A stretch of DNA of 58,895 nucleotides. Source: Lachnospiraceae bacterium. GTDB taxonomy: Bacteria > Bacteroidota > Bacteroidia > Bacteroidales > Muribaculaceae. Shown piece after piece: positions 39,137 to 49,500 of the stretch; position 1 is the first letter of the stretch; the number at the start of each line of letters is the position of its first letter. The notes beneath the pieces are model-generated. The model made no database searches. It saw only the letters and a program-made list of their open reading frames with translations, and was not told the origin of the DNA. A program made the position numbers and the translations under genes. Location of the stretch: positions 1-58,895 of the forward strand of contig JAMPGZ010000013.1 of the NCBI GenBank assembly GCA_023663655.1, in the 5' to 3' direction.

Positions 39137-40597
39137 ATGAACCTCATTCAAAAACTACTAGACCTGGACCTGCCTGTCAAGTCGGCAAATGCCACCTCGA
39201 AAGAGGTAATCGGCATTACCGACCGCCGCAGCGTGCAGTTCCGTCAGGAGATTGCATCGCCCTATGTTGCGAGCCGCAATTTCATGAAGTTGTTTTTAAG
39301 CGTCCCGGAGGTCTTTTTCCCCATAGATTTCATTGCGTCACGAATATCGAAGGCTCATTTTGAGCTGAAGAGGTCCAAAGATGACAGCGTAGTGTGGTGC
39401 AATCACCGTATGGATAAGATACTTGCTAATCCCAACTGTCTGATGGGATGGACAGAGTTGACCTACACTCACTTTGTTTACAAACTTGCAACAGGCAACG
39501 GTTTCATCCGTGCAGCTATGCCTGAAACATTACGCACACCAAGCACCTCAATATATCGTGCGTGCAACCATTTTTGGCCAATGCCCGCTCCGGCGATGAA
39601 AGCAGTGCCAAGCGACTACCGTATTCCACTCTTCGGTGTATGTGACAAAGAGGACATCATAAAGGAATATCGGCTTGAGCTTGCCAATTATGAGAGAATG
39701 GCAATACCTACTTGGCAGATATGGCATGACCGCGATGGCATAGCCTCGCTTACTGATACCGGCAATATGTTCCTAAAATCACCGAGCCGACTATTGTCCG
39801 TGATGAAGGCAATAAGCAACCTCATCGCAGTATATGAAGCCAGGAATGTGATTTATGTCAAGCGAGGCGGCATAGGATTCCTTGTTTCGCTCAAGAGAGA
39901 TGAGACTGGCAGTACGGCGATGGACCCAAAGGAGAAAAAAGAAATCAAAGATTACCTCACTGCTAACTACGGCATCGGAGAGGGTCAGACCCCTATTGGA
40001 GTTACTGACGTGCCCATGTCCTTTGTACGCACCAACCTCTCAATCTCGGAATTGCAACCATTCGAGGAAACCTTGCAGGACGCTATCACCATCGCTGGAG
40101 TGTATGGTATTCCCGATGTGCTTGTGCCACGCAAAGACCATAGCACATTCAATAATCAGGCAAATGCGGAAAAGACCGCTTATTGCGGCGTGATTATACC
40201 GATGGCTCAACAGTTTTGCCGTGAGATGACATCGTTCCTCGGACTTGACCGAGATGGACTCTATCTTGATTGCAATTTCAGTGATGTTGACTGCTTGCAG
40301 GTTGGATTGAAGGAAGCGGAGCAAGTCAAGAAGCTCATCAATGACAGATGCCGTGTGCAGTTCGCAGATGGACTCATATCATTCAACGGCTGGAGAGCGC
40401 AAATACACGAAAGTCAGCTTGATGTCGAACTTTATCCGTGGGCAGGAAAACTCAAATTTGAAATGACAGACGAGGAATTAGCCCTCGTCGCCAAGATACA
40501 AGGAAACATAGTTATTAACCAAAACCAACCCTCAACGGGAGAAAGTAATCATGAACGAGAAGATGAAGAGTCTGAATCTACAGACGAAGACAAATGA
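39137..40597 (+). CDS. Portal protein
   Basis: A 486-residue phage portal. The core includes FLSVPEVFFPIDFIASRISK, then MGWTELTYTHFVYKLATGNG and QPFEETLQDAITIAGVYGIP, as in HK97-type portals. The long acidic C-terminus (REDEESESTDEDK) overlaps the protease gene by 47 nt. It forms the dodecameric ring for DNA entry. The start at 39137 is chosen because the upstream ATG lies within the promoter. Confidence 0.85.
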   Translation: MNLIQKLLDLDLPVKSANATSKEVIGITDRRSVQFRQEIASPYVASRNFMKLFLSVPEVFFPIDFIASRISKAHFELKRSKDDSVVWCNHRMDKILANPNCLMGWTELTYTHFVYKLATGNGFIRAAMPETLRTPSTSIYRACNHFWPMPAPAMKAVPSDYRIPLFGVCDKEDIIKEYRLELANYERMAIPTWQIWHDRDGIASLTDTGNMFLKSPSRLLSVMKAISNLIAVYEARNVIYVKRGGIGFLVSLKRDETGSTAMDPKEKKEIKDYLTANYGIGEGQTPIGVTDVPMSFVRTNLSISELQPFEETLQDAITIAGVYGIPDVLVPRKDHSTFNNQANAEKTAYCGVIIPMAQQFCREMTSFLGLDRDGLYLDCNFSDVDCLQVGLKEAEQVKKLINDRCRVQFADGLISFNGWRAQIHESQLDVELYPWAGKLKFEMTDEELALVAKIQGNIVINQNQPSTGESNHEREDEESESTDEDK

Positions 40598-41642
40598 CGT
40601 TGATGAGAAGGGTATCGTCACGGTTGCAGTGAACGGTATAGGCATTGAGGACAGTCAGCACGACATCTCAATGCCCGGCTCATTCGACGAGACGCTTAAA
40701 AGCGATATCGGGCGTATGCGGTGGTTCTTGAACCATCGTCAGGATCTGTTGCTCGGTGTGCCGCTCGAAGGCAAGGAGGAAAATGGCAATCTTGTGATGC
40801 GTGGCAAAATCAATTTGGAGAAGCAGATTGGGCGCGACACGCTTGCCGATTACAAACTGTTTGCCGAACATGGACGCACTCTTGAACACTCAATCGGAGT
40901 GAAAGCCATTCAGCGTGACACAGCCGACAAACGCAAGGTACTCAAATGGTTCATGGGCGAATATTCGACCCTTACCAATTGGGGAAGCAATCCGCAGACA
41001 TTCCTCGTAAATATCAAGAGCGCCACCCCGGACCAAGTGAGAGATGCCGTAGATTTCATCCGTAATGCCTTTAAGGAGCGCGGATATACTGACGAGCGAC
41101 TTAAAAATTACGATATGGAACTCGGTCTTTTACTTAAATCTCTGGATGGAGGCACAATCGTTGCGTGTCCTCATTGCGGTATGCAGTTTGACTACGATGC
41201 GGAGCCAGAGCATACCTTTTCGCAGGCGGTCATTGACACAGCCTCAAATGTACTCGGATGGATTACCGACGGCATTGTCCGTCAGGAAATGCAGAAGCTC
41301 ACTCCCGAAATCCGAGCCGGAGTACTTGCGTTGCTTGATTCATTCAAGGGCAAGTCAGATGAGCTCAGCACCAAGAGCATCACTGAACTGCTCCATTATG
41401 TGCGTTGCCCCCATTGCTATGCACGTGTTTACCGCACCAACAACATCATGCAAGCTCCCATTGAAAAATCATCAGACGGCAACGAAAAGGAGCAAGAGGA
41501 TGAGGATAAAAAGCCTGTTGATGACAAGAAACCGGGAGATAAGAAGTCCGAAGACAACGAAACGTCGGAAGACAAAGATCCCGAAAAGAAGAAATCTGCT
41601 GATGACTTCTGGGCGACACTAAACGAATCTTTTAACCAATAA
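40551..41642 (+). CDS. Prohead maturation protease with Zn-ribbon/scaffold extension
   Basis: A 363-residue protein. Residues 1-~150 are an HK97-type prohead protease: RWFLNHRQDLLLGVPLEG carries the His and EHSIGVKAIQ the Ser. Beyond it, unusual for the family, are two CPHC ribbons (CPHCGMQFDY ~205; CPHCYARVY ~288) and a highly charged Lys/Asp/Glu tail (from ~315) like a scaffolding domain. It would cleave capsid scaffold regions and itself. The 47-nt overlap with the portal suggests coupled translation. Confidence 0.8.
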   Translation: MNEKMKSLNLQTKTNDVDEKGIVTVAVNGIGIEDSQHDISMPGSFDETLKSDIGRMRWFLNHRQDLLLGVPLEGKEENGNLVMRGKINLEKQIGRDTLADYKLFAEHGRTLEHSIGVKAIQRDTADKRKVLKWFMGEYSTLTNWGSNPQTFLVNIKSATPDQVRDAVDFIRNAFKERGYTDERLKNYDMELGLLLKSLDGGTIVACPHCGMQFDYDAEPEHTFSQAVIDTASNVLGWITDGIVRQEMQKLTPEIRAGVLALLDSFKGKSDELSTKSITELLHYVRCPHCYARVYRTNNIMQAPIEKSSDGNEKEQEDEDKKPVDDKKPGDKKSEDNETSEDKDPEKKKSADDFWATLNESFNQ

Positions 41643-41659
41643 CCCAATCATAAAGTATT

Positions 41660-43243
41660 ATGAGCAAACCGATCACAAAATCCGACCTCGGCATCTCTTT
41701 CGAGGGTATGCCTAACGAGCAGCGCACTTTCATGGAAAAGAACCTTGATGCGATGTGCGCAGTAATCAACAAAGCTTTTGCCGGTCACGCAACACCCGAC
41801 GAGGTAGAGGCCAAATTTAAAGCCATCAACGACTCCCTCAAAGGCTTCAATGGCGAGCAGTACGCGCAACTCATCAAGGACAATCAGACCCTTTCGGAGC
41901 AGGTACAGAAAATGGCAGAGACCATAGAAAAGCTCCAAAAGAAAGGCATTGCCATGACTTCCCTCACCAAGTTTGAGGAGAGCATCGACGCGATGCTTGA
42001 CAGCGACCGCTTCAAGGAGTTCGCTGAGGGTCAGACCCGCAAGTCAGGCGTATTCGAGGGCTTCACGCTCAAAGACATTGTTTCTATGTCCGACAACTAC
42101 GAGGGCGAACTGCTCATCACCCAGCAGCAGCCACGCGTCGTTTCGTCTGTCAACAACAAACGCCTCCACCTCCGCGATGTCATCACAGTCCTCACCGGCG
42201 ATCCCCAATATCCCAACCTCGCTTTCACTCGCGTCTATGACTTCGACCGCAACGCCCGTTATGTAACCGAGAATGGCATGCTCCCCCAGTCCTCACTCAA
42301 ACTCAAAGAGGAGAATTACACGACCAAGCGCCTCGGTACGCACATCCACATCTCCAAGCGTATGCTCAAGAGCCGCGCCTTCATCAAGTCGTGGATTATC
42401 AACATGCTCCCCGAAGCTGTATATATGGCAGAGGATTGGAATATGCTTTTCGGTAACGGCAACGGCGAGAACCTTGACGGCATCGCCAACACCAAGGGCG
42501 TTGAGTCCATCGAGTCGATCATCAACGGATCTATTGTTTCCGGTGCTGCAGGCTCTATCAAGAGCGTCACTCCCTACAACAACGGTAAGGATACAATCAT
42601 TGAGTTCACAAATCCCGTGGACGCAATCCAAGACGGCATGATGATTACTCTCGCCAAGGCTACTGCCACTGAACTCAACAAGGCAAATCCTATCGTCAAG
42701 ATGAACGACCGCCAAGTTCTGCTCCGCGATGTGGCTCTTGCCGCAGAGGAAGCTGCTCCTAACGCAATAACCTATACCGTCAACAACTCCGCTTTCCAGA
42801 GCATAGAGACTCCCAACAGCGAGGATGTCATCCGCACCGCCTTTGCCGTTATGAACATCGGTCAGTTCTATCCCAATGCGATTATCCTCAACCCCATCAC
42901 CGTCAATGCTATCGAGAGCGAGAAGGACACCCTCGGTCGCTCACTCAACCTCGTCAAGGTTGGTGCCGACGGCGTGAAGCGTATCGGCGTGTTCCCTGTC
43001 ATCGAGTATACTGGCATGCAGCCCGGCAAGTACCTTCTCGGCGACTTCAAGCAGGGAGCCAACCTCGTCGACTACACATCGCTCGCGCTTGAATGGGCGC
43101 AGGACGTGAATACAGAACTGAAGAACGAAGTCGTGCTCATCGCCCAGGAGGAAATCATCTTCCCCATCTATATGCCGTGGGCTTTCGCATACGGAGATCT
43201 CGCTGAACTGAAAGCCGCAATAACTAAATCTCTCAAAGGCTAA
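41660..43243 (+). CDS. HK97-fold major capsid protein
   Basis: A 527-residue major capsid protein. Residues 1-~95 are helical and coiled-coil-like (QAQLIKDN, VQKMAETIEKLQKKG), the scaffolding delta domain removed by the upstream protease. The HK97 core follows (VYDFDRNARYVTENGMLPQS, ISKRMLKSRAFIKSWIINML, and late INPITVNAIES-like PITVNAIESEKDTLGRSL). Codon choice is strongly biased and uniform, as expected for a highly expressed gene. Confidence 0.9.
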   Translation: MSKPITKSDLGISFEGMPNEQRTFMEKNLDAMCAVINKAFAGHATPDEVEAKFKAINDSLKGFNGEQYAQLIKDNQTLSEQVQKMAETIEKLQKKGIAMTSLTKFEESIDAMLDSDRFKEFAEGQTRKSGVFEGFTLKDIVSMSDNYEGELLITQQQPRVVSSVNNKRLHLRDVITVLTGDPQYPNLAFTRVYDFDRNARYVTENGMLPQSSLKLKEENYTTKRLGTHIHISKRMLKSRAFIKSWIINMLPEAVYMAEDWNMLFGNGNGENLDGIANTKGVESIESIINGSIVSGAAGSIKSVTPYNNGKDTIIEFTNPVDAIQDGMMITLAKATATELNKANPIVKMNDRQVLLRDVALAAEEAAPNAITYTVNNSAFQSIETPNSEDVIRTAFAVMNIGQFYPNAIILNPITVNAIESEKDTLGRSLNLVKVGADGVKRIGVFPVIEYTGMQPGKYLLGDFKQGANLVDYTSLALEWAQDVNTELKNEVVLIAQEEIIFPIYMPWAFAYGDLAELKAAITKSLKG

Positions 43244-43713
43244 TGGACTACATTCTTTCAGGCAATCCAAAGGACATCGAGAAGGTAATCCAAGAGAACC
43301 GCATCCGCATCCAGCGTGGAGTGATTGAATTCACTCCCCTGGCGGCTGATGCCGTCCCTTGCGATGAACTTCACACAAGCGATGAGTCAGAGGTCGAAAC
43401 GCTCAAAGCACAACTCGCAGAGTTGGATAAATCGTACACAGCCATGAGCGAGGAACTCTCCGACGCTTGTTCCCGAGCTAATGAACTTCAGATCATCATC
43501 AACCGGCTCAAAGATGCAGGCGTTGACATTGACCTCATCCTCGATGCTCCAACAGAGATAGCCGATGTGAAGGCAGAACCCGAAGCCGACACCAAGGAAC
43601 TGTCGGAATCTGATTCTAAAGAATTGGAATTGGAAGATTGCAAGGACGTGCAAGCTCTTCCCGAAGCCGACACCAAAACGCCCAAGATGAAACGATCCAA
43701 GAAAACTGAATAG
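43243..43713 (+). CDS. Head-associated coiled-coil protein
   Basis: A 156-residue acidic protein (MDYILSGNPKDIEKVIQENR) with a heptad stretch (ETLKAQLAELDKSYTAMSEE) and a Lys-ending acidic tail. It overlaps the capsid gene by one base. The position between capsid and connector suggests a decoration or head-completion protein; unproven. Confidence 0.55.
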   Translation: MDYILSGNPKDIEKVIQENRIRIQRGVIEFTPLAADAVPCDELHTSDESEVETLKAQLAELDKSYTAMSEELSDACSRANELQIIINRLKDAGVDIDLILDAPTEIADVKAEPEADTKELSESDSKELELEDCKDVQALPEADTKTPKMKRSKKTE

Positions 43714-43715
43714 CC

Positions 43716-44213
43716 ATGCTCATTGATGTTTCCTATTTCACAGCCGGCCCTCGGCAAATCCTCAACGCCACGCTTGGCAAAGGCACTCCGAAAGAAAATG
43801 CCGTGATTGAGCAATACATCGCGGAATATCAGGAGGAGTTCCTTAGCCGTGTGCTCGGCGAAGATGCCGGCGATGCTATGCAAAAGTATCTTGATGATCT
43901 TGACAGCGACCCCGAAGCTGATACAGATAAGGATATGGATGCAGTGTGCTCCAAGCTGCGCAAACCGTTCGCTGATTATGTGTTCTTCTATATTCTCCGT
44001 GATTCCGGTCAGACGGCAAGCATTACGGGATTAGTGAGGCTCAAAGTAGCCAATCAGTATGTGGAGCCAATCGTGCGTCAGGTGTCGACATGGAATAGGA
44101 TGGTCAATAGTCTCAATGTGTTCGCCGAATGGGTCGACAGTGGCGAGTGCCCGGTTCCCAGCATTGTGATTGACAAATATATGCTTGAACCCATCAACCG
44201 ATTCAATTTATGA
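43716..44213 (+). CDS. Head-tail connector (DUF6712-like)
   Basis: A 165-residue protein. The N-terminal FTAGPRQILNATLGKGTPKE and a helical core (CSKLRKPFADYVFFYILRDS) resemble the gp6-like head-tail connectors of Bacteroidota siphoviruses. Position after the capsid supports this. It overlaps the next gene by 4 nt. Confidence 0.6.
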   Translation: MLIDVSYFTAGPRQILNATLGKGTPKENAVIEQYIAEYQEEFLSRVLGEDAGDAMQKYLDDLDSDPEADTDKDMDAVCSKLRKPFADYVFFYILRDSGQTASITGLVRLKVANQYVEPIVRQVSTWNRMVNSLNVFAEWVDSGECPVPSIVIDKYMLEPINRFNL

Positions 44214-44803
44214 AGCCAAGACCCAAACCTCCGCAAAGCCGTGACATCACCAAGATTATTGAAGATGTCGTTGCAAAAGTCCATTCGGGGCTTGTTGTGG
44301 TCTACACAGATTACAATGAGGAAACCCACGAAGAGCAAGAACCCGGAATCAGCTACGTTTTTGGCAACACCCAATACATCAAGGCTTATCTGGACGAAAT
44401 GAGCAAGGGGCAATACGGTACGGATGAAAAACTGCCGATGATAGCATTGTTCACCCCTATAGTGGAAGATCGGAACAATCCCGACTATCATGCAGTCGTC
44501 AAGGTCAACATCCTCATCGCTTGCAAGACCAATCGAGACTGGAGCAACGAGCAACGCCGTGATTATTCATTCGCCAGCGTCCTTCGACCGATATATGCAC
44601 GCTTCCTCGAAGAGCTGAAAGCCGACGGGCGGTTGGATTTCGGGTATAAAGACAATATAAGGCACAGCTATTCGGAAAACTACTCCTACGGCAAATATGG
44701 GGCGTTCACTTCCACCGGGGATGAGGTGAGCGAACCCATAGATGCCATAGACATTCGCAACCTCGAATTAAAAATCACACATCAAAATTGCAGAATACAA
44801 TGA
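44210..44803 (+). CDS. Head closure or tail terminator protein
   Basis: A 197-residue protein (MKPRPKPPQSRDITKIIEDV) with a beta-rich centre and LIACKTNRDWSNEQRRDYSF. Order (connector, this, tail tube) suggests a tail terminator or head-closure factor. Overlaps of 4 nt at both ends. No confident family. Confidence 0.55.
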   Translation: MKPRPKPPQSRDITKIIEDVVAKVHSGLVVVYTDYNEETHEEQEPGISYVFGNTQYIKAYLDEMSKGQYGTDEKLPMIALFTPIVEDRNNPDYHAVVKVNILIACKTNRDWSNEQRRDYSFASVLRPIYARFLEELKADGRLDFGYKDNIRHSYSENYSYGKYGAFTSTGDEVSEPIDAIDIRNLELKITHQNCRIQ

Positions 44804-45636
44804 AAGTAAGAACTTGCAAAGGCAATGCCCTCAGCACGGGCGTATCTGCCTGTCCCTATGATAGGGAGAAAATCATCATGGCAATAGTCGTGACACGCGG
44901 TCAGAAACTTCCCGCAGATCTTTCAGGTGATAAACTTGAAGAGTTGTGCCATGCTGACCGCCCGGCACGCATCATGCCAATAGCGCAATTCGTAGAGTAT
45001 GCCAAGAGCGGCGGTGACCCCAACGTGTCAGCTGTCGGCTACGGTCCCAATCAGGTCAGCGACGTGAGTGCTCTGACTGACACATTCACTATGGGTGACT
45101 TCAACGACGTGCTCGCCCGGTCGCTCTCACGTACTATGAACACGCCGTTCGACGTGTATTTCATTGATAAAAACAACGTGATCTTCGGCATGGAGGACGG
45201 CACTGACACCCTCGCCGGATTCCCGATGGCGAGCATCTATCCGACAATCACGCAGTTCCCCACCTCCGGAGCCAAGTCGACGCTTCTTGTCAACTTCTGT
45301 TATCAGGATGCCCGTAAGGCGTTTGAAAACACCAATTATGAGCAGCTTGATTTCAATGTTCCATCTTTCGTGTATGGACTGACTCCGGTCAGGTTCCTCA
45401 AAGTTGATGAAAACAAATACAAGCTCGTGGAGGCTATCGGCGGACTCGACCGCACGGCTGAGTTCGGCGACATCATCGCTCAGACTCCCACCGCCGTCCT
45501 CAAAGGCGCTGCTACAGGTGTGACTTACGATGCCGCCACTGAGATGCTCACCATAGCCGGAGATGGCGAACCGATGCTAAAGTCACCCGCCGAACTTTAT
45601 GAAGCCGGCATAAAAGGACTTGAGCAGGCTGTATGA
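44800..45636 (+). CDS. Major tail tube protein
   Basis: A 278-residue protein. A 26-residue leader (from MKVRTCKGNALSTGV) precedes MAIVVTRGQKLPADLSG, where ATG 44878 is an alternative start; the ATGA overlap at 44800 favours the longer form. The fold is beta-rich with YPTITQFPTSGAKSTLLVNF and a C-terminal Ig-like part (GAATGVTYDAATEMLTIAG). Position before the tape measure fits the tail tube. Confidence 0.65.
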   Translation: MKVRTCKGNALSTGVSACPYDREKIIMAIVVTRGQKLPADLSGDKLEELCHADRPARIMPIAQFVEYAKSGGDPNVSAVGYGPNQVSDVSALTDTFTMGDFNDVLARSLSRTMNTPFDVYFIDKNNVIFGMEDGTDTLAGFPMASIYPTITQFPTSGAKSTLLVNFCYQDARKAFENTNYEQLDFNVPSFVYGLTPVRFLKVDENKYKLVEAIGGLDRTAEFGDIIAQTPTAVLKGAATGVTYDAATEMLTIAGDGEPMLKSPAELYEAGIKGLEQAV

Positions 45637-45815
45637 ACGAGTTGAGATTTGAAGGCGTGACTTTCATGAAATCCGAATGCGTGAAGATGAGCCGCGAGGA
45701 TTTCATCAGCCGGCATCTTGACGTGTTCTGGATGGATCGAAAGGAAGCCACGCGAGGCAAGATGCTTGGCAAAGCCTATGACTTGATGGCGCCTCCGGTC
45801 AAGGCTGACACATAA
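45633..45815 (+). CDS. Small tail-assembly protein
   Basis: A 60-residue protein (MNELRFEGVTFMKSECVKMS) overlapping the tail tube by 4 nt. Its helical composition and position, between tail tube and tape measure, fit a tail-assembly chaperone, but it is short and shows no frameshift signal. A terminator follows. Confidence 0.55.
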   Translation: MNELRFEGVTFMKSECVKMSREDFISRHLDVFWMDRKEATRGKMLGKAYDLMAPPVKADT

Positions 45816-45822
45816 CTAACCG

Positions 45823-45853
45823 GGCGGGGTGGCGATGTCACTCCGCCTTTTTT
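45823..45853 (+). terminator. Intrinsic terminator within tail region
   Basis: GGCGGGGTG (45823-45831) pairs with CACTCCGCC (45839-45847, one G-U), followed by six T. It would lower expression of tape measure and later genes relative to head and tail tube. Confidence 0.8.
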
Positions 45854-45862
45854 CTAAAATCT

Positions 45863-46393
45863 ATGGCTGATATATTTGACGTATGCGATATGGTTGTTCG
45901 GATGGTTGACGGCTTTGAGCCCGAGATTATCCAATGCCTCGGCGATAATGCGCTTATTGCCGAAGATGCGGTGCGAAGACAGCTTATAAGCGGAAAAGAT
46001 GGGGAAGACAAATATCTAACCCCGACTTATGACGATGATCCATATTTCGAGGACGAAGATAGCCCATGGTACCATCGCTCTGACGATTATAAAGATTGGA
46101 AGAAAACCATAAAGCCGACTGTCTTTGGAATAAAAATGGAACTTCCGCCGCGCCCCGACAACGTGCCGAACCTTTACATCAACGGTAAGTTTTACAGTGA
46201 TGTGTTTTCAACCATGCAGGGTGATGTCCTGTCTATTCAAGTTGAAGAGGACGGGGATGGACCTTCAATCGTGAGCAAGTACGGTGAGCAGATATTGCAG
46301 CTCAGTCCCACAGCCATAGGATATTTCAACAATACATACATCATTCCCTGCATCTGGAAATTCTTTGCCGATTGCGGGTATAACCCTGATTAA
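45863..46393 (+). CDS. Tail protein, unknown
   Basis: A 176-residue acidic protein (MADIFDVCDMVVRMVDGFEP). The centre is rich in Asp/Glu (DDDPYFEDEDSPWYHR) and may bind metal; the end is beta-rich. It lies between tail tube and tape measure, so is probably a tail-completion or chaperone protein. Confidence 0.55.
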   Translation: MADIFDVCDMVVRMVDGFEPEIIQCLGDNALIAEDAVRRQLISGKDGEDKYLTPTYDDDPYFEDEDSPWYHRSDDYKDWKKTIKPTVFGIKMELPPRPDNVPNLYINGKFYSDVFSTMQGDVLSIQVEEDGDGPSIVSKYGEQILQLSPTAIGYFNNTYIIPCIWKFFADCGYNPD

Positions 46394-46394
46394 T

Positions 46395-46583
46395 ATGAGT
46401 TGTGCTTGTGAACATAAGAAGATGGATAGTGACCTGGACCGGATCCGGCGGCTTGCAAAAGCGTTCGCAAAAATGGAGCAGACTACCGTGGCTATAGTCG
46501 GAAACGAAGACGGCACGTACGGCTTTTGCCCCATAAATGAGAGAATTACAAAACCAATCATAGAATACATATCCGAATACTGA
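46395..46583 (+). CDS. Small protein before tape measure
   Basis: A 62-residue protein with MSCACEHKKMDSDLDRIRRL at the start and a short beta part (QTTVAIVGNEDGTYGF). The CxC start could bind metal. Position suggests a tail-assembly accessory. ATG 46365 upstream overlaps the previous gene. Confidence 0.5.
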   Translation: MSCACEHKKMDSDLDRIRRLAKAFAKMEQTTVAIVGNEDGTYGFCPINERITKPIIEYISEY

Positions 46584-46584
46584 G

Positions 46585-49500
46585 ATGGCAGACCATAAAA
46601 TTACAGATTTCGTAGATCAATCAGCCATAGACGGATTGAAGCGTCTGAAGGATGAGTTGTTGTCAGCGAAGGAAGCCTATATACAGACGGCATCCGAACT
46701 TGCCAAAGGTTTGAAGGCTCCGGTTGACGGGCTTGACCAGTTGGAGAAGCTCACGAAACAGGTTGCTGATTTGCAGCGTCAGGCGGCTGAGGCGACACAA
46801 AAACATAGCGCCGCCCTTGCTGAACAGAGTAAAATTGCAGCCAACACCACCAATACAATTTCCCGACAATTGATGGAGCAGGAGCGTGTGAACAAAACCA
46901 CCCGTGAAGCCTACACCGAGCAGGAGAAAGTTAAAAAGCTCCTTGAACATTTCCATGACACTTATGAGAGCCAGTTGCAGAGCCTCGTGAAAGTCAATGC
47001 CCAATTGAAAGCTAATTCCAAGGAGCAGAAGGACAATGAGAAGATGTTGTCGATGGGTCGCATATCCATGGATAAATTCACCGCCACGCAAGCTGAACTC
47101 ATCGCGCAGCACCGTTCCCTTACGCAAGAGAAACGGACTCTCACGCAGATCATGACGGCAGAGGAGAAAGCCGCCCAATCGCAGGAAACCAGTTACGTGC
47201 ATATGTCGCAGCAACTTGAATTGCTCAAAAAAGCCTATAAGGATTTGAGCGAAGAGGGACGTAATGCGGATTTCGGCAAAGAATTGGAGATGTCCATTCA
47301 GAACCTCGACGCCCATCTGAAAGATGTAGCTGCTGACATGGGCGAGTTCCAGCGTAATGTCGGCAATTACGCCATTGCCGGTCAAAAAGGCGTTGTGTCA
47401 ACTGAAAGCCTGAACGCGGTTTTGGCTCAGGCTCCAAAAACAATTCAGGATGTGGTTGACCAGACCAAAATACTTGAAGAGGCAAGGCGTATGCTTGACA
47501 AATCTGACGCGAACTACGCTGACACGCTGCGTGCCATAGACGAGCAGTTGGCAAGCAACAAGGCATCCTTGACTGATGTGACCGACATCATCAACAAGGA
47601 TGCCACCACCGTAGCTGAGGCTGAATCTCAGAATAAACGGTTGCAGGAAGCTCTTAAATACGTTGATCTCTCCGCAGATGACGCCCAACAGAAAATAGAT
47701 TCCCTGAATCACAAGATTGACGCCAACAATGCGGTTATAGAGAAATCCACCTCAACCACCGAGAAAAAGGCGAAAGCCGAAAAGGAAGCTGCCGAAGCCG
47801 CTAAAAAACTTGCCGATGAAGAGAAGAAACTGGCTGAGGAGGAGAGAAAAGCAGCTAAGGAAGCGGAAGAATTGCAAAAGAAAAATGAGGGTGTGGCTGA
47901 CACCTTGCTGAATCTCATCGGAATAAACACCAACCTCGGCTCATCTTTCAGAGGGCTCGGGGAAGGTGGCAGCGTCCTTGACGGAATTAACACAAAAGTG
48001 TCAGCCTTAGGCAAAACTCTGATTGGGTTGCTGTCAAACCCGTGGGTGTTGACTTTCCTCGGCATCGGGGGAGTTGTCGCAGGATTCAAATGGTGGTACG
48101 ATTACAATAAAGGGCTTATAGAGGCATCACGCCTTACGGAGAACTTCACCGGCGCCACCGGCGCGGCTGCTGACAAGGTGACCGCCGATATGCAGACTCT
48201 TGCAGAGAAAATGGGCAAAGGGTATGATGTGACCATCGGATCGGCAAACACACTCGTGCAGCAGTTCGGAATGTCGTGGGATGAGGCATACAGGAAGATG
48301 AAGGACGGAATATCCGCTGGCGCCGATATGGGCGGCAATATGCTTGCGAACATTGAGAGGTTCGCTCCTGCTATGCGAGATGCCGGAGTCAGTGCGGATG
48401 AGTTCATGGCGATTCTCGCAGAAACCCGCAACGGCATCTTCAACGAGGATGGCATTCAGAATATCGTCAAAGCAGGAACACGATTACGTGCCATGACCAA
48501 ACAGACAGAGGAGTCTCTGAACGCCGTCGGCATATCCGCAAAGCAGATGCAGAAGGATTTGGAGGACGGAAACATCTCCATGCTTGACGCTGTCAAGCAA
48601 GTGGCGGGCAAATTGAAAGAGATTCCGGAGAACTCTCAGGAAGCCGGTCAGGTTATGAAGAACGTGTTCGGACGCACCGCCGCAGAGGGAGGAACGCTGC
48701 TTATCCAGTCCATAGCCGACATCAATACCAACCTTGACAAGGCTAAAGAGAATATGGGCGAACTTGGCAAGGTCAACGAGGAGCAGATGGATGCCCAGCG
48801 GGAACTCAATGAGGTGCTTATGGCGGTGTTCAAGATGAGCGGCACATCGTTTGAGACAATGACAGCAAATGCGAAAACTTTCATCGTCCAGGGAATCACC
48901 GGCATCATAAAAGGCTGCGTTGACATTGTGAATTGGTTTATCGAGATATACAACAAATCCCAATACATCAGGACTGAAATTCACTATATAAAGGCTGTCT
49001 TCCTGACTTTGTGGGATGTGGTGAAAGCTGTATTCGCTTTGATGTTTAATGGTTTCAAGGCTCTTGGGGGCGCCATCGACGGAGTGTTGTCAATAATGAA
49101 CGGCGATTTTTCCAAGGGATTTGATAAAATCAAGTCGTCAGTTGCCGACGGGTTCAAAAATATGGCTGACACAGTCATATCGACAGCCAAAGAGATTGGA
49201 ACGGATGTTGGGGATGCTTATGCGGATGCGGTGAATTCCCGGCTTGAAAAAGTTTCATTAGAACTCGATGGCGATGATATTGATTCCGGCGATTCAAAAT
49301 CTTCCACGCCAAAAAACAAGCCCACGCCCATCGGGGGAGGCTTGGATGAAAAAGAAGCCGAGAAACGAGCCAAGGAAGAATTGAAGCGTCTTCATGAGTT
49401 GGAAGAGTCTAAAATAGCGATACTGGAGGAGAGTCATGAAAAAGACCTTGCCCTCATACGGTTAAAATTCAAGAAGAAGCTCGATGAAATTAAAGGAAAT

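Noticed and set aside
46663-47385. Large leftward ORF within the tape measure gene
   Set aside because: Antisense shadow of a coiled-coil gene with biased codons.
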